In this document: positions 1 to 8,572 of the stretch, piece by piece
Position numbering within the stretch: the stretch's first letter is position 1
How the letters are laid out: each line of letters opens with the position of its first letter
Assembly (NCBI GenBank): GCA_018672475.1
Contig: JABHFS010000137.1
Span: 115,033-179,032 of the forward strand
From: Gemmatimonadota bacterium
GTDB taxonomy: Bacteria; Latescibacterota; UBA2968; UBA8231
DNA length: 64,000 nt
Direction: 5' to 3'
Position numbers and translations under genes: made by a program
The notes under the pieces: model-generated
Databases searched by the model: none
What the model saw: the letters and a program-made list of their open reading frames with translations, nothing else
What the model was told of the DNA's origin: nothing

Positions 1-144
1 CCGGTATGGTATTTGACGGACAAAGACCGCGATGATGCTGAGCCCCGCCCCCAATAGATTACTCCACTTGCGGCTTAACCACAGCCCCAGGCCGATCGTC
101 GCTGCGAGATAGGCGGCAATAACAACCCAGTCCAACGCGCTCAT
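1..144 (-). CDS. N-terminal fragment of an integral membrane protein, possibly a sodium:solute symporter
   Basis: The reading frame opens with ATG at 144-142 on the minus strand and runs off the left edge of the window without a stop. The 48 visible residues begin MSALDWVVIAAYLAATIGLG, a hydrophobic first helix, followed by LWLSRKWSN and a second hydrophobic stretch. The opening resembles the first transmembrane helix of sodium:solute symporter (SSS) proteins, but the segment after the helix is not the usual SSS continuation, so the family is only a suggestion. It is transcribed in the same direction as the PhyH gene just upstream of it (11 bases between them) and may belong to the same transcript. 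Confidence 0.45.
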   Translation of the reverse strand, partial: MSALDWVVIAAYLAATIGLGLWLSRKWSNLLGAGLSIIAVFVRQIPYR

Positions 145-155
145 ATTAAAGCTCC

Positions 156-938
156 CTAAACCATTCCCTGCGGGTCTGCATCAAACGGCTGTAACGCAGT
201 GAAATCGCGATTATTCTGATACCAGGCGCGCTCATCGCCAGTACAAGCATTGCTCACGGCATTGTAAATCAGATAGAGGATCGCCCGCCGCCAGGGCGAG
301 ACATTGTTGGCCGAACCGTGCACCAGATTGCTGTGACAGAAGCAGACCGAGCCCGCCGGCCCGATCAGTGGTTCAATCCCCTTGTCGTCGGCCAACACCA
401 CCAACGCATCGCGGTCCATATGGTATAACGCATAACCTGCGGCATCTCGGTGCAGTTGCGCATCGAGCAATCCATGGTGCTGCGATTCGGGCACCACCAA
501 GAGCGGCGAAGTCACCGCCGTGCAGTCGTCGATAAAAACCGCCACCATCACACAGCGCGGCTCCGGCATCTCGTCGGCATAGTGCCAACCGGGAAAATCC
601 TGGTGCCAATCCCAAGCCGCACCGCCGCCAAAACCCTGCTTGGGGTTTATCCGGCTCTGGTGCAGATAGACCTCATCCTGTAAAAGCTGGCGCACCGGCT
701 CGAGAATCTTCGGGTGCCGTATCAGACGGCTAAAAGGCTCGCTGTAGATATGCGCACCAAAGGCCAATCGCACAGCGGCGGGATCCTCTTTTTCGCGAAT
801 AATCTCAGGACCCTCACGGCCGAGGATATCCGGCAGTGTCTCCTGCAGCTCGACAACTTCCCCATCCTGTAATAAACTAGAAAAAAAGAGCAAGCCCCGG
901 CGATCATGCTCGGCGATCTGGGCTTCATTCAGGCGCAT
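156..938 (-). CDS. PhyH-family dioxygenase, ectoine-hydroxylase-like
   Basis: Predicted non-haem Fe(II)/2-oxoglutarate oxygenase of 260 residues, cytosolic. The facial triad is visible: H112 and D114 in the motif WDWHQDFPGW and distal H207 in HSNLVHGS, with arginines at 217-218 for the 2-oxoglutarate carboxylate. The stretch YLHQSRINPKQGFGG followed by WHQDFPGWH and DEMPEPR is the arrangement seen in ectoine hydroxylase EctD and its close relatives, so this is nearer to EctD than the other four PhyH proteins here. No ectoine synthesis genes are nearby, so the substrate is not assigned. The gene lies 6 bases downstream of another PhyH gene on the same strand. Family is secure; substrate is open. 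Confidence 0.88.
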   Translation of the reverse strand: MRLNEAQIAEHDRRGLLFFSSLLQDGEVVELQETLPDILGREGPEIIREKEDPAAVRLAFGAHIYSEPFSRLIRHPKILEPVRQLLQDEVYLHQSRINPKQGFGGGAAWDWHQDFPGWHYADEMPEPRCVMVAVFIDDCTAVTSPLLVVPESQHHGLLDAQLHRDAAGYALYHMDRDALVVLADDKGIEPLIGPAGSVCFCHSNLVHGSANNVSPWRRAILYLIYNAVSNACTGDERAWYQNNRDFTALQPFDADPQGMV

Positions 939-944
939 CGCGAC

Positions 945-1679
945 CTAAGCCCTAAGCCCCGACTGGCAATCATACCCCAATAGCCGCTTTAAAGTCGGGG
1001 TCGCCCGCTCGACAACCTCCGGACTCACCAATTTGAAATTGTCCTGCTGCGGCTTAATAAACGAACGACAAAAATACCCCAACAGAATCATCCGCTCCCG
1101 TTCGCTATTATTGGCGCCGCTAGCGTGCCAAGTCGCCCCATGGAAAATGACAATATCACCCTTGCTGGCAGAAATTTTCACCACATCGTCATACTGCTTT
1201 TCCGGGTCGGGCCCATATCCGCGCTTATAACTGCCCGGCACCATCAACGTCGCCCCATTCTCCTCTGTAAAATCGTCGAGCACATAAATCGTATTGGAAT
1301 AGAAAGCACCCAGCGGCAGCGGCTTGGGAAAACTGGCCACCGGGTAGTCGGCGTGTAGACTGCCCGCCGGCGCTCCAGGGCCGATGAGATTGACCGTAAA
1401 ACTGCTCAAGACGCAATCATCGCCCAATAAATGTTGTTGCAACTCCAATACCTGCGGCAACTGGATCATCTCTTCGTAGATCCGCCCCTTGTTCACCAGA
1501 CTCCACACCCGCTGCGACTTGCCGTCGTGGTAGATATGCTCGCTGCCGGCGGCTCGTTCCTCGGCGGCCAACACAACGGAGCGATCGCGCAGTGCATTGG
1601 CCTGGTCTGGGGTCAACGCTTCTTTCAACACCGCAAAACCGTGCTCGTCGAGTTCGGCGACGGCTTCTTCTTTCGTCAT
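945..1679 (-). CDS. PhyH-family Fe(II)/2-oxoglutarate dioxygenase
   Basis: A 244-residue predicted oxygenase. Iron ligands are H109 and D111 in SLHADYPVA and distal H185 in GATWHASGANN, followed by arginines 194 and 196 suited to binding 2-oxoglutarate. The N-terminus has the typical PhyH opening, a helix then DEHGFAVLKEALTPDQ. The start ATG at 1679 is preceded on the minus strand by a purine-rich AGGAGAA stretch at good spacing. It precedes the 260-residue PhyH gene by 6 bases and follows an SDR gene on the same strand, so SDR and two oxygenases probably form one operon for stepwise oxidation of a small molecule. The substrate cannot be told from the sequence. Confidence 0.9.
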   Translation of the reverse strand: MTKEEAVAELDEHGFAVLKEALTPDQANALRDRSVVLAAEERAAGSEHIYHDGKSQRVWSLVNKGRIYEEMIQLPQVLELQQHLLGDDCVLSSFTVNLIGPGAPAGSLHADYPVASFPKPLPLGAFYSNTIYVLDDFTEENGATLMVPGSYKRGYGPDPEKQYDDVVKISASKGDIVIFHGATWHASGANNSERERMILLGYFCRSFIKPQQDNFKLVSPEVVERATPTLKRLLGYDCQSGLRA

Positions 1680-1746
1680 GCTCTATTCTCCTAGAGATAT
1701 TCACAATCAGCATTCGATATTTATCTGTAGACCGTCCTCCCGCAGC

Positions 1747-2499
1747 TTATCCCCGTGCAACAAACGGCATCTTAGTCGCCATTATCGTCATAAACAGCAC
1801 ATTGGTATCCAATGGCAACTCCGCCATCTGCACCACCGCGCGCGCCACATGCTCGACATCAAAACGCGGCTCGACCATATTCGAACCATCCGCCTGCGGT
1901 ACCCCATCGTTCATGCGTTCGGTCATATGGGTCGCCGCATTGCCGATATCGATCTGGCCGCAAGCGATATCGTATTTGCGGCCGTCGAGCGAGGTGGCCT
2001 TGGTCAGTCCGGTGATCGCGTGTTTGGTCGCGGTATAAGCCGCCGAATTGGGTCTAGGTGCCGTCGCCGAGATCGAACCATTGTTGATGATCCGCCCGCC
2101 ATGCGGTTGCTGGTCTTTCATGATTTTGAACGCCGCCTGGGAGCACAGGAAAACACCCGTTAGATTGACGTCGACGACCGACTGCCAGTCCGCGTATTCC
2201 AAGTCCTCAAACAACACTGCCGGTGCCCCACGTCCCGCGTTATTAAACAGCACGTCGAGCCGACCATAGTCTTCCTCAACCTGAGCGAAAAGTGCGTTTA
2301 CCGACTCGGGGTCGCCAACATCGGTCGGCACGGCTAAGGTCGATGCCGCTCCCGCCAACTGCGCCGTTTCTTCCAGCGCGTCCTGCCGCCGACCGACCAG
2401 GACCACCGCATAACCCGCCTCAGCCAACGCCAAGGCGCTGTGGCGACCGATCCCGCTACCCGCTCCGGTAACAAGGGCGACTTTGTCGTGTGTACTCAT
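1747..2499 (-). CDS. Short-chain dehydrogenase/reductase (classical SDR)
   Basis: A 250-residue NAD(P)-dependent oxidoreductase with all classical SDR marks: TGAGSGIG at 11-18 for the dinucleotide, NNAG at 86-89, a serine around 142 in NNGSISA and the catalytic pair Y155/K159 in YTATK. The arginine pair after beta-strand 2 (VGRRQD) favours NADP but does not prove it. The dehydrogenase sits 67 bases upstream of two co-directional PhyH genes. Hydroxylation by the oxygenases followed by alcohol oxidation by the SDR would be a sensible sequence, which is inference. No unusual composition or truncation was seen. Confidence 0.9.
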   Translation of the reverse strand: MSTHDKVALVTGAGSGIGRHSALALAEAGYAVVLVGRRQDALEETAQLAGAASTLAVPTDVGDPESVNALFAQVEEDYGRLDVLFNNAGRGAPAVLFEDLEYADWQSVVDVNLTGVFLCSQAAFKIMKDQQPHGGRIINNGSISATAPRPNSAAYTATKHAITGLTKATSLDGRKYDIACGQIDIGNAATHMTERMNDGVPQADGSNMVEPRFDVEHVARAVVQMAELPLDTNVLFMTIMATKMPFVARG

Positions 2500-2657
2500 C
2501 TACCAGTCTCCTTTATAATGTGTTCGTCGTAGTCAAACGTCTGTGCTCTCTAAAATCCCAATGCAGCGCCGAAATCACCAGATCTCGGACGCTTCGCAAT
2601 ATAGAGCGCGCAAGACCACTGATCAAGCAAGCCATTGACGGCTGCCGCGCCAATGCC

Positions 2658-2699
2658 CACAATCTCCTGTGGCATATTTTAACCCATTGGGAGATTGTG
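2658..2699 (+). promoter_or_regulatory. Perfect inverted repeat that buries the ribosome-binding site of the Gfo/Idh gene
   Basis: CACAATCTCC (2658-2667) is exactly complementary to GGAGATTGTG (2690-2699), with 22 bases between. The right arm contains the Shine-Dalgarno sequence GGGAG (2689-2693) and ends two bases before the ATG at 2702. In RNA the stem would occlude the ribosome-binding site. As DNA it could equally be an operator. Pairing is seen directly; the role is inferred. Confidence 0.5.
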
Positions 2700-2701
2700 T
2701 T

Positions 2702-3649
2702 ATGAAGCAAGTGAAATTCGGCATCATCGGCTGCGGCGGCATGGGCACCCACCACGCCAAAACGATCCACGCCATGGAGGGCACAAGCCTCGTCGGCGTC
2801 GCGGATATGATCAGCGAAAAAGCCACTGCACTAGCCAACGAACTCGGCACCAAAGCCCATACGAACTTTCACGAATTACTGCCGCATGTAGACGGCGTGA
2901 TGGTCTGCACTCCCCCCTTCGAGCGCGTCGATGTCGTCGTCGACTGCGCCGAGGCCGGTGTGCATGTTTTCGCCGAAAAACCCATCGCGCTGGACCTTGC
3001 TACTGCCGATCAGATGCTCGCGGCGACCGACAAGGCCAACGTTATCATGATGACCGGCTATGTGCTGCGCTTTACCCATCCCTTCCAAATCCTGCACGAC
3101 ACCTTCGCGTCCGGCGAACTCGGCCGCCTAGTCAACTGCTGGTCTCGGCGTTTTATGCCCTTTGACACCTCGGAACGCTGGTACGGCGACCAGGCCAAAA
3201 GCGGCGGTGTCGCCCTGGATTTTGCCAGCCACGACATCGACTGGGTGCGCTGGGTCGGCGGCGAGGTGCAACGCGTCTTCGGCCGGGTCGACCGGGTCCG
3301 TCCCGGCATCATGGCCGACGAACATGTGCACGCACTCTTCACCTTCGCCGAAGGCCTGGGCGCGATCGACGACAGTTGGGCGCCCGGCCTGGGCATTAGC
3401 TCCATTGGCCTGGTTGGCAGCGAAGGCGCGATGATCGTCGGAGCCGACGGCGAGATCCGCAAGAAAATCGGCGACGCGGAGGAGGAGGTCATAACGCCAG
3501 AGCCGGGCGAAACCATCCAGGCGCATTTCGCCCGCTGTATCCGCGACGGACTCACACCCAAGGTAACCGGCCACGACGCACGGCAAGTACTGGCGACCGT
3601 GCTGGCGATCCAGGAATCGTCGCGAACCGGTGAGGCAGTGGCGCTGTGA
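2702..3649 (+). CDS. Gfo/Idh/MocA-family oxidoreductase
   Basis: A 315-residue NAD(P)-dependent dehydrogenase of the glucose-fructose oxidoreductase / inositol dehydrogenase type. The Rossmann motif is GIIGCGGMGTHHA near the N-terminus and the family EKP motif is at 92-94 (FAEKPIALD). The C-terminal half carries the usual beta-sheet substrate domain. An in-frame ATG exists at 2669, but the ATG at 2702 is chosen because it follows GGGAG at 8 bases and gives the standard N-terminus MKQVKFGIIGCGG. It is divergent from the SDR-PhyH operon. Such enzymes oxidise sugars, inositols or their amino or acid derivatives; the substrate here is unknown. Confidence 0.9.
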   Translation: MKQVKFGIIGCGGMGTHHAKTIHAMEGTSLVGVADMISEKATALANELGTKAHTNFHELLPHVDGVMVCTPPFERVDVVVDCAEAGVHVFAEKPIALDLATADQMLAATDKANVIMMTGYVLRFTHPFQILHDTFASGELGRLVNCWSRRFMPFDTSERWYGDQAKSGGVALDFASHDIDWVRWVGGEVQRVFGRVDRVRPGIMADEHVHALFTFAEGLGAIDDSWAPGLGISSIGLVGSEGAMIVGADGEIRKKIGDAEEEVITPEPGETIQAHFARCIRDGLTPKVTGHDARQVLATVLAIQESSRTGEAVAL

Positions 3650-3715
3650 TTGCATATATTGAGGAACGTTGTTGAGCATTTATTGGGGGCGGGGGTTGGG
3701 GCTGCCGGACTGAGC

Positions 3716-3835
3716 GCGCTGGGTATTTTTAAACGTCCCCCGCGCCGTCGCTCCTCGGGTCGCCGACGCGACTACTCCCCCTGCCACACCCAACCAGGCC
3801 CTTTTCCTCGCCCCGCCCTTGAAAATACCCAACGC
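3716..3835. repeat. Intergenic element bounded by imperfect inverted repeats
   Basis: The 15-base arms GCGCTGGGTATTTTT (3716-3730) and GAAAATACCCAACGC (3821-3835) match as inverted repeats with two mismatches. The roughly 90 bases between them are very G+C-rich and contain further short palindromes. No plausible gene lies here; small ORFs on both strands are probably by-products. The form suggests a dispersed repeat or a small non-autonomous element, but copy number cannot be judged from one window. Confidence 0.4.
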
Positions 3836-3879
3836 GGCCAGCCCCTCCGCTGAAACATACACCGCAAAGGATGCTCCCA

Positions 3880-4716
3880 ATGCCTAAAATCCTGCAACTT
3901 CAAGACATAGAGCAATATCAGCGCGACGGTTACTACTTTCCGCTCAAAGTCCTCGACGACAATGAGGTCGCCGCTAATCGGGCTCGTCTCGACGCATTCG
4001 AAAAGACCCAGGGCCAGCCCTTAGCCGGCGCCCAGCGCAACAAATCCCACCTGCTCTTCAAATGGGTCGACAACCTGATGCGACACGGCACTATACTCGA
4101 CGCGGTCGAAGACCTGATTGGTCCCGACCTGCTCTGTTGGAACACATTGTTCTGGATCAAGGAGGCCAATAGCGGCAGCTTTGTCTCCTGGCACCAGGAC
4201 TTGCGCTATTGGGGGTTGGACACCGCCGATCTGGTCAGCGTGTGGCTGGCCCTCTCACCAGCCAGCCTCGAAAGCGGGTGCATGAGGGTCTTGCCCGGTA
4301 GCCACCAGGGCGAGCTCTTGCCGCACAAGGACGAATACGCCGATGGCAACTTGCTGACCCGCGGCCAGGAAATCGCCGTCGACGTCGACGAGCACAAGAC
4401 CGTAGCGATGCCGCTCAAGCCCGGCGAGATCTCGCTGCACAACGTGCGACTGGCCCATGCTTCAAGCCCGAACCAATCAGCCGATCGACGCATCGGCCTC
4501 TCGCTGCACTATATGCCCACCAAGAGCAAACAGGTCGTCGGCGAGTGGGACAGCGCGGCACTGGTGCGCGGCGAAGACCACTACGGACACTTCAAGCACG
4601 CGCCGCAACCCAGCAAAGACTTCGACCCGGTCGCGGTCGAGTTTCACCGACAAGCCACCGATGCCGTTCGCGAGATCCTCTTTACCGACGCCGAGAAGGT
4701 CCGCCCAACGATCTGA
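3880..4716 (+). CDS. PhyH-family Fe(II)/2-oxoglutarate dioxygenase
   Basis: Predicted oxygenase of 278 residues. Iron ligands H105 and D107 lie in SWHQDLRYWGL and the distal H193 in VRLAHASSPN; arginines 203-204 follow as the 2-oxoglutarate anchor. The motif WHQDLRYW and the phrase LSPASLESGCMRVLPGSHQ are typical of PhyH proteins close to SyrB2/PhyD-like hydroxylases. An aspartate is present at the second ligand position, so a halogenase (Ala/Gly at that position) is unlikely. ATG at 3880 is preferred to the ATG at 3871, because AAAGG ends at 3870, giving a workable spacing only for 3880. Convergent with the next PhyH gene. Confidence 0.9.
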   Translation: MPKILQLQDIEQYQRDGYYFPLKVLDDNEVAANRARLDAFEKTQGQPLAGAQRNKSHLLFKWVDNLMRHGTILDAVEDLIGPDLLCWNTLFWIKEANSGSFVSWHQDLRYWGLDTADLVSVWLALSPASLESGCMRVLPGSHQGELLPHKDEYADGNLLTRGQEIAVDVDEHKTVAMPLKPGEISLHNVRLAHASSPNQSADRRIGLSLHYMPTKSKQVVGEWDSAALVRGEDHYGHFKHAPQPSKDFDPVAVEFHRQATDAVREILFTDAEKVRPTI

Positions 4717-4770
4717 ATAGCCCCACGAAACCGGCCTACGGGGCCTCTGTTCGCCGTCTAAGGAACCGAG

Positions 4771-5583
4771 TCAAGCCGGCTGTAAAGCCCGCCAGCGATC
4801 GTAATAAGCGTGCAAGCCCTCGGGCAGCGCCGCCCGCACCTCGTCTTTCAGCCGCCACTCGAAACGCTCGTCGACCTTCTCCGCCACTGGATCGTCTTCC
4901 GAGTACTTATGCCAACTCGCCGCCAGCGTCAAACGCTCGACATCCTTTTTCATATTACCGCGATGTACCGTATTGCCATCCCAGAAGATCACCTGCCCCG
5001 CTTTCACCCGGATAATCTCTTGTCCGCTAATATCGTCGTGCGGCGCGTCGTTGAGCACCCGCCGTTCCTCCTCTGTGCGCGGGCGGTGTTGGCTACGCGG
5101 CACGATCTGCAAACAATCGTCGTCGACTAGCGCCAGATACCAACGCAAATTTTTCATCGGCTTGCGGATAATGCCCAGTTCCGTTTCCGGATCGAGGTCT
5201 TTGCCACCGATATCCCGATGCCAGCCGCCGGGTAAATCCTCGTTGTGCGTATTGGTCCGCAGATCGATCCAGCCCAATCGCAACTCCTGCCCCAAATAGG
5301 CCCGCGCCCGTGCGATAAAAGGCGCATACAACAAAAAGTCGGCGAAAACAGGCTCGGCGAAGTCCGGCGAGATCAAGCCGCGAATACACCACGGCTCGCC
5401 GGGGTCACCATAATGGGTATAGACATCAACCTCACCCGCCCGCACCTTGGCCTTTACCCTACGACAGGCTGCCGCAATCTCGTCGAACATCTTATCCGGC
5501 ACCAAACCGTCGATGATCGTCCAACCCTGGCTGCCGTACTCCTCCATCTCCCGATAAATCTGCTCGTCGATCGCTCCAGTCAT
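4771..5583 (-). CDS. PhyH-family Fe(II)/2-oxoglutarate dioxygenase
   Basis: Predicted 270-residue oxygenase. H122 and D124 in GGWHRDIGGKD and distal H207 in NTVHRGNMK form the iron triad; R208 or R217 would bind 2-oxoglutarate. The frame can be extended upstream to 5709, but ATG at 5583 is preceded by AAGGAG at about 9 bases and starts the ordinary PhyH N-terminus MTGAIDEQIYREMEEYGSQG. Immediately upstream on the same strand, 128 bases away, is a sulfatase, so the two may be co-transcribed. The substrate is unknown. Confidence 0.88.
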   Translation of the reverse strand: MTGAIDEQIYREMEEYGSQGWTIIDGLVPDKMFDEIAAACRRVKAKVRAGEVDVYTHYGDPGEPWCIRGLISPDFAEPVFADFLLYAPFIARARAYLGQELRLGWIDLRTNTHNEDLPGGWHRDIGGKDLDPETELGIIRKPMKNLRWYLALVDDDCLQIVPRSQHRPRTEEERRVLNDAPHDDISGQEIIRVKAGQVIFWDGNTVHRGNMKKDVERLTLAASWHKYSEDDPVAEKVDERFEWRLKDEVRAALPEGLHAYYDRWRALQPA

Positions 5584-5711
5584 GATCCTTATCTCCTTGC
5601 GTCGTTTGCGCGTTGCGAAAACGTATTCACCCCGATCCGACCGCACCCAACCAGCAACGGAAAATCGAGGCCGTGTGGCACTAACATCGAAGCGCCATGC
5701 CGAACCCATTT

Positions 5712-7325
5712 TCAGCTTATCACAAACTCCGCCGCGACTTCTTCGCTAGGTTTGTAACCGATACGGATAGCCTGGGCACGCACGCGCGTCTTGCCGGCAG
5801 GCAAGCGGATCGGTTCGTGATAGAGCAACCAGCGTGCATCGGCACCACCATCTAAAGTATAGGCGATCGAGGCACCCTGGGTGCTGCTCTGCATCTGCAA
5901 AACCGCCGGCCCCTTAAAATATCCGCCGTGCGGATTTTCTTCAAGACCGTAGTTTTCCCCCCCCAACACTATCATCAAAGGTACCAACGTCTCGGGCTGC
6001 TCACCATCGGGATACATTTGCCGGTACATAATATCCTCCGGCACCAGCCCGAGGTCACCCACCTCCCGTTGCCATTCGTCCAGCGCCGTGCGCAACCGCC
6101 GCAACTCGTCCGCATACGCCGGGTCCGATGCCAGGTTGGCGATTTCGTGCGTATCGGCCTCGGTATCGAAAAGTTCTTCGGCCGGCCTTTTGCTCTTGAG
6201 CATCTCCGCCGGCGGCCCCGAGAGTTCGCCCGCGACGTGCAACCGCCACATTTCCTGCATGATCGGGTGAATATTGCGGTAGCGGTTGTAGAGCATATAG
6301 GGCTGTTCTGGATGGTAGTGGCGGATGTATTTGAAACGCTTGTCGCGCACCGCCCGCACCGTGTCATACATCTCGTCGTAGCGATCGCGCGCAGCGTATA
6401 CATATTCGCGCGGCGCCTCGGCTTTGGCGCCAAGAAAAGCTCGGCCCTGCATATGCCGAGGCATTTCCACCCCACAAAGCGACATGACCGTCGGCGCCAA
6501 GTCGATAGTACTGACCAACTCATCGCGAACGGTGCCCCCCGGCAAGCCATCCGGCCAGCGCACAATCAGCGGACTGCGGATCCCCGAATCGTAGGGCCAG
6601 CGCTTGCCGCGCGGCATCGGCCCGTGATCGGTCCAGACAAAGACTATGGTATTGTCGGCCAGACCGTCTTCCTCCAGTGCCCGCATCAACTCGCCCAGTT
6701 GCCGGTCGGCGAACTCGATATTCATATAATTCCGAGCGATCGACTCGCGCACTTTTTTCGTATCGGGAAAATACGGCGGCACCTCGATCGACTCGAGGTC
6801 AAAGTCCAGCTCCGGCCAGACCGGCTCACCATTCTTCTCTTCCCACATATTGCTCTCGTGCGTCTGCCCGAGGTTGAACACCGCAAAAAAAGAGTCATCC
6901 GTATCGGGCCGGTTGCGCCAGTGCCCTGTCGCGCCGCAGTCGTCCCAAGCCGTAATCGGCGGCGCGAACTGATAGTCGGTCTTGGCGTTGTTGCTGCAGT
7001 AATACCCGTCGGCGCGCAGATACTCACTAAAACATTTCACATAGTGCGGTATCACCGCTTCGTAACTATACGCCAACGAACCAATCCTCTCTCCCGAGCC
7101 GGTGCGGTGGTGGTGCGTACCGATCGACACCGGATACATGCCCGTGATCACCCCGCTGCGCGCCGGCGAACAGACCGGTGCCGTCGAAAAGGCCCGCATC
7201 CACAACGCACCCTCCGCAGCCAACTGGTCCAAGGACGGCGTCCGCGCGACCTTATCGCCATAACAGCCGAAATGCGGATAACAATCCTCAAAAGAAACCC
7301 ACAGAATATTCGGTCTTTTTACCAT
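5712..7325 (-). CDS. Type I sulfatase with a C-terminal chitobiase/hexosaminidase-like domain
   Basis: A 537-residue sulfatase of the heparan-N-sulfatase-like branch. The formylglycine-forming motif is C52-SPAR in STAPVCSPARSGVITG, so C52 should be oxidised to formylglycine. Metal ligands are suggested by E13-D14 and by TDHG in FVWTDHGPMPRGK. The phrase EYLRADGYYCSNNAKTDYQ is typical of this branch. Unusually, about the last 65 residues (QMQSSTQGASIAYTLDGGAD, then YKPSEEVAAEFVIS) resemble the CHB_HEX_C immunoglobulin-like domain of chitobiases, which suggests contact with a carbohydrate. ATG at 7325 is preferred to the longer frame from 7376. No clear signal peptide is visible. The substrate is probably a sulfated glycan, by inference. 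Confidence 0.88.
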   Translation of the reverse strand: MVKRPNILWVSFEDCYPHFGCYGDKVARTPSLDQLAAEGALWMRAFSTAPVCSPARSGVITGMYPVSIGTHHHRTGSGERIGSLAYSYEAVIPHYVKCFSEYLRADGYYCSNNAKTDYQFAPPITAWDDCGATGHWRNRPDTDDSFFAVFNLGQTHESNMWEEKNGEPVWPELDFDLESIEVPPYFPDTKKVRESIARNYMNIEFADRQLGELMRALEEDGLADNTIVFVWTDHGPMPRGKRWPYDSGIRSPLIVRWPDGLPGGTVRDELVSTIDLAPTVMSLCGVEMPRHMQGRAFLGAKAEAPREYVYAARDRYDEMYDTVRAVRDKRFKYIRHYHPEQPYMLYNRYRNIHPIMQEMWRLHVAGELSGPPAEMLKSKRPAEELFDTEADTHEIANLASDPAYADELRRLRTALDEWQREVGDLGLVPEDIMYRQMYPDGEQPETLVPLMIVLGGENYGLEENPHGGYFKGPAVLQMQSSTQGASIAYTLDGGADARWLLYHEPIRLPAGKTRVRAQAIRIGYKPSEEVAAEFVIS

Positions 7326-7451
7326 CGTTCGTCCCACTCGATAAAATGGATGCCTGCCCGCCCACTTGAACCCCACTGCTCAAGCGTCTAATATAGCTAA
7401 ACACCGCTGATCGTAAATATATCTGGCACGCTCCAACCTGGACGGCGAAAC

Positions 7452-8363
7452 ATGCACTACGACAAACACCGACGCACCTTCGACTGCGAACCAACACTCA
7501 CCGACTCGCAGGTCCTGCAATTCTGTCGCGAGGGTCACCTAACCTTCCCCGGCGTCGTCCCCGACGAGATAAACCAACGCGCCTGCGACTGGCTCGACGG
7601 CAAGATCCCCGCCGACCCCAGCCATATCCCCCAAGGCATGACAATGGCGGACCTCGAACGCATCCGTGCGACCCACGAACCGAGCACCATCTTTCTCGAA
7701 GGCTGGTTTATCGAACACGTGCTGCTCAACCCGCAGTTAGCCGGTGCGATGCGTTCGCTCTTAGGCCCCGATATCGGCCTGCCCATACTCGCCAGCCACC
7801 ACCGGGTCGAGTGCCCAGAAGAGCCGCAGGGCTGGCACCAGGACGCCGACCATATCTTCGGCCCCGATCTGCGTTTTTTGGAGGTCTTCTACTTCCCGCA
7901 GGACACGCCCGTGGAGATGGGGCCGACCGAGCTGGTGTCCGGCTCCCATATCCAACCCACGGCCCGGGATAACGCCGAGGGTGGCGTCTTTTGCGAAGGT
8001 CCAGCCGGCACTATCGGCATCCACCACCAGAGCATCCTGCACCGCCGCGGCGCATCCACCGCCACGGGTATCCGCCGCATGCTCAAATACAATTATTGGC
8101 GCACCGCGCCACCGGCGCGCGACTGGATCATCGAAGAAGACTTCGACTTCCAAACCGCCTATTACGGCGGCCACGCCACTGCGCGCTACTACGCGCATAT
8201 GTTCTACTGGTTATGCGGCAAGGGAAACGAATATCGTATTAGCGGCGGGCAGAGTTGGCCATGGAGATCAGCCAACCAAATCGGACCTTCATATGGCTAT
8301 GCTGCAACAGAGGGCTATCTGCCCAACTGGCGCAAGGACAATCGCGACGGCTACGCCCACTAA
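7452..8363 (+). CDS. PhyH-family Fe(II)/2-oxoglutarate dioxygenase
   Basis: Predicted oxygenase of 303 residues, divergent from the sulfatase. The iron triad is H129/D131 in GWHQDADHIFG and H197 in HHQSILHRRGAS; R208/R209 are candidates for 2-oxoglutarate binding. The tyrosine- and tryptophan-rich C-terminal 60 residues (MFYWLCGKGNEY onward) are longer than in the other PhyH proteins here. The ATG at 7452 lies 126 bases from the sulfatase start, leaving room for back-to-back promoters. Fifth member of the family within 8.4 kb; substrate unknown. Confidence 0.88.
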   Translation: MHYDKHRRTFDCEPTLTDSQVLQFCREGHLTFPGVVPDEINQRACDWLDGKIPADPSHIPQGMTMADLERIRATHEPSTIFLEGWFIEHVLLNPQLAGAMRSLLGPDIGLPILASHHRVECPEEPQGWHQDADHIFGPDLRFLEVFYFPQDTPVEMGPTELVSGSHIQPTARDNAEGGVFCEGPAGTIGIHHQSILHRRGASTATGIRRMLKYNYWRTAPPARDWIIEEDFDFQTAYYGGHATARYYAHMFYWLCGKGNEYRISGGQSWPWRSANQIGPSYGYAATEGYLPNWRKDNRDGYAH

Positions 8364-8572
8364 AATCGAATTTAATCGATTAGCAAAAATTCTATCCGGC
8401 GATTCTTCGCTTTATTTTCCGGCGTGTCATTGGCGGACCATACTATACGAGCATTAGAGCGTATTCATGCACGACTGGATCGTTGTATGTCCTATGATTA
8501 GGACGGTAAAATCCACCCAGAACAAGATGAATTCCTGCGGCCAACAGCATCCCTGGGCAAAACCGGCCCGCC

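Noticed and set aside
5928..7391. A 487-codon open frame on the plus strand
   Set aside because: It lies wholly antisense to the sulfatase gene, has no family motifs and a composition (His/Arg/Pro-rich) typical of a mirrored GC-rich gene.
8364..8572. Plus-strand frame with DGKIHPEQDEFLRPTASL after an in-frame stop between PhyH and epimerase genes
   Set aside because: Looks faintly protein-like, but too short and without a recognised family to report as a relic.
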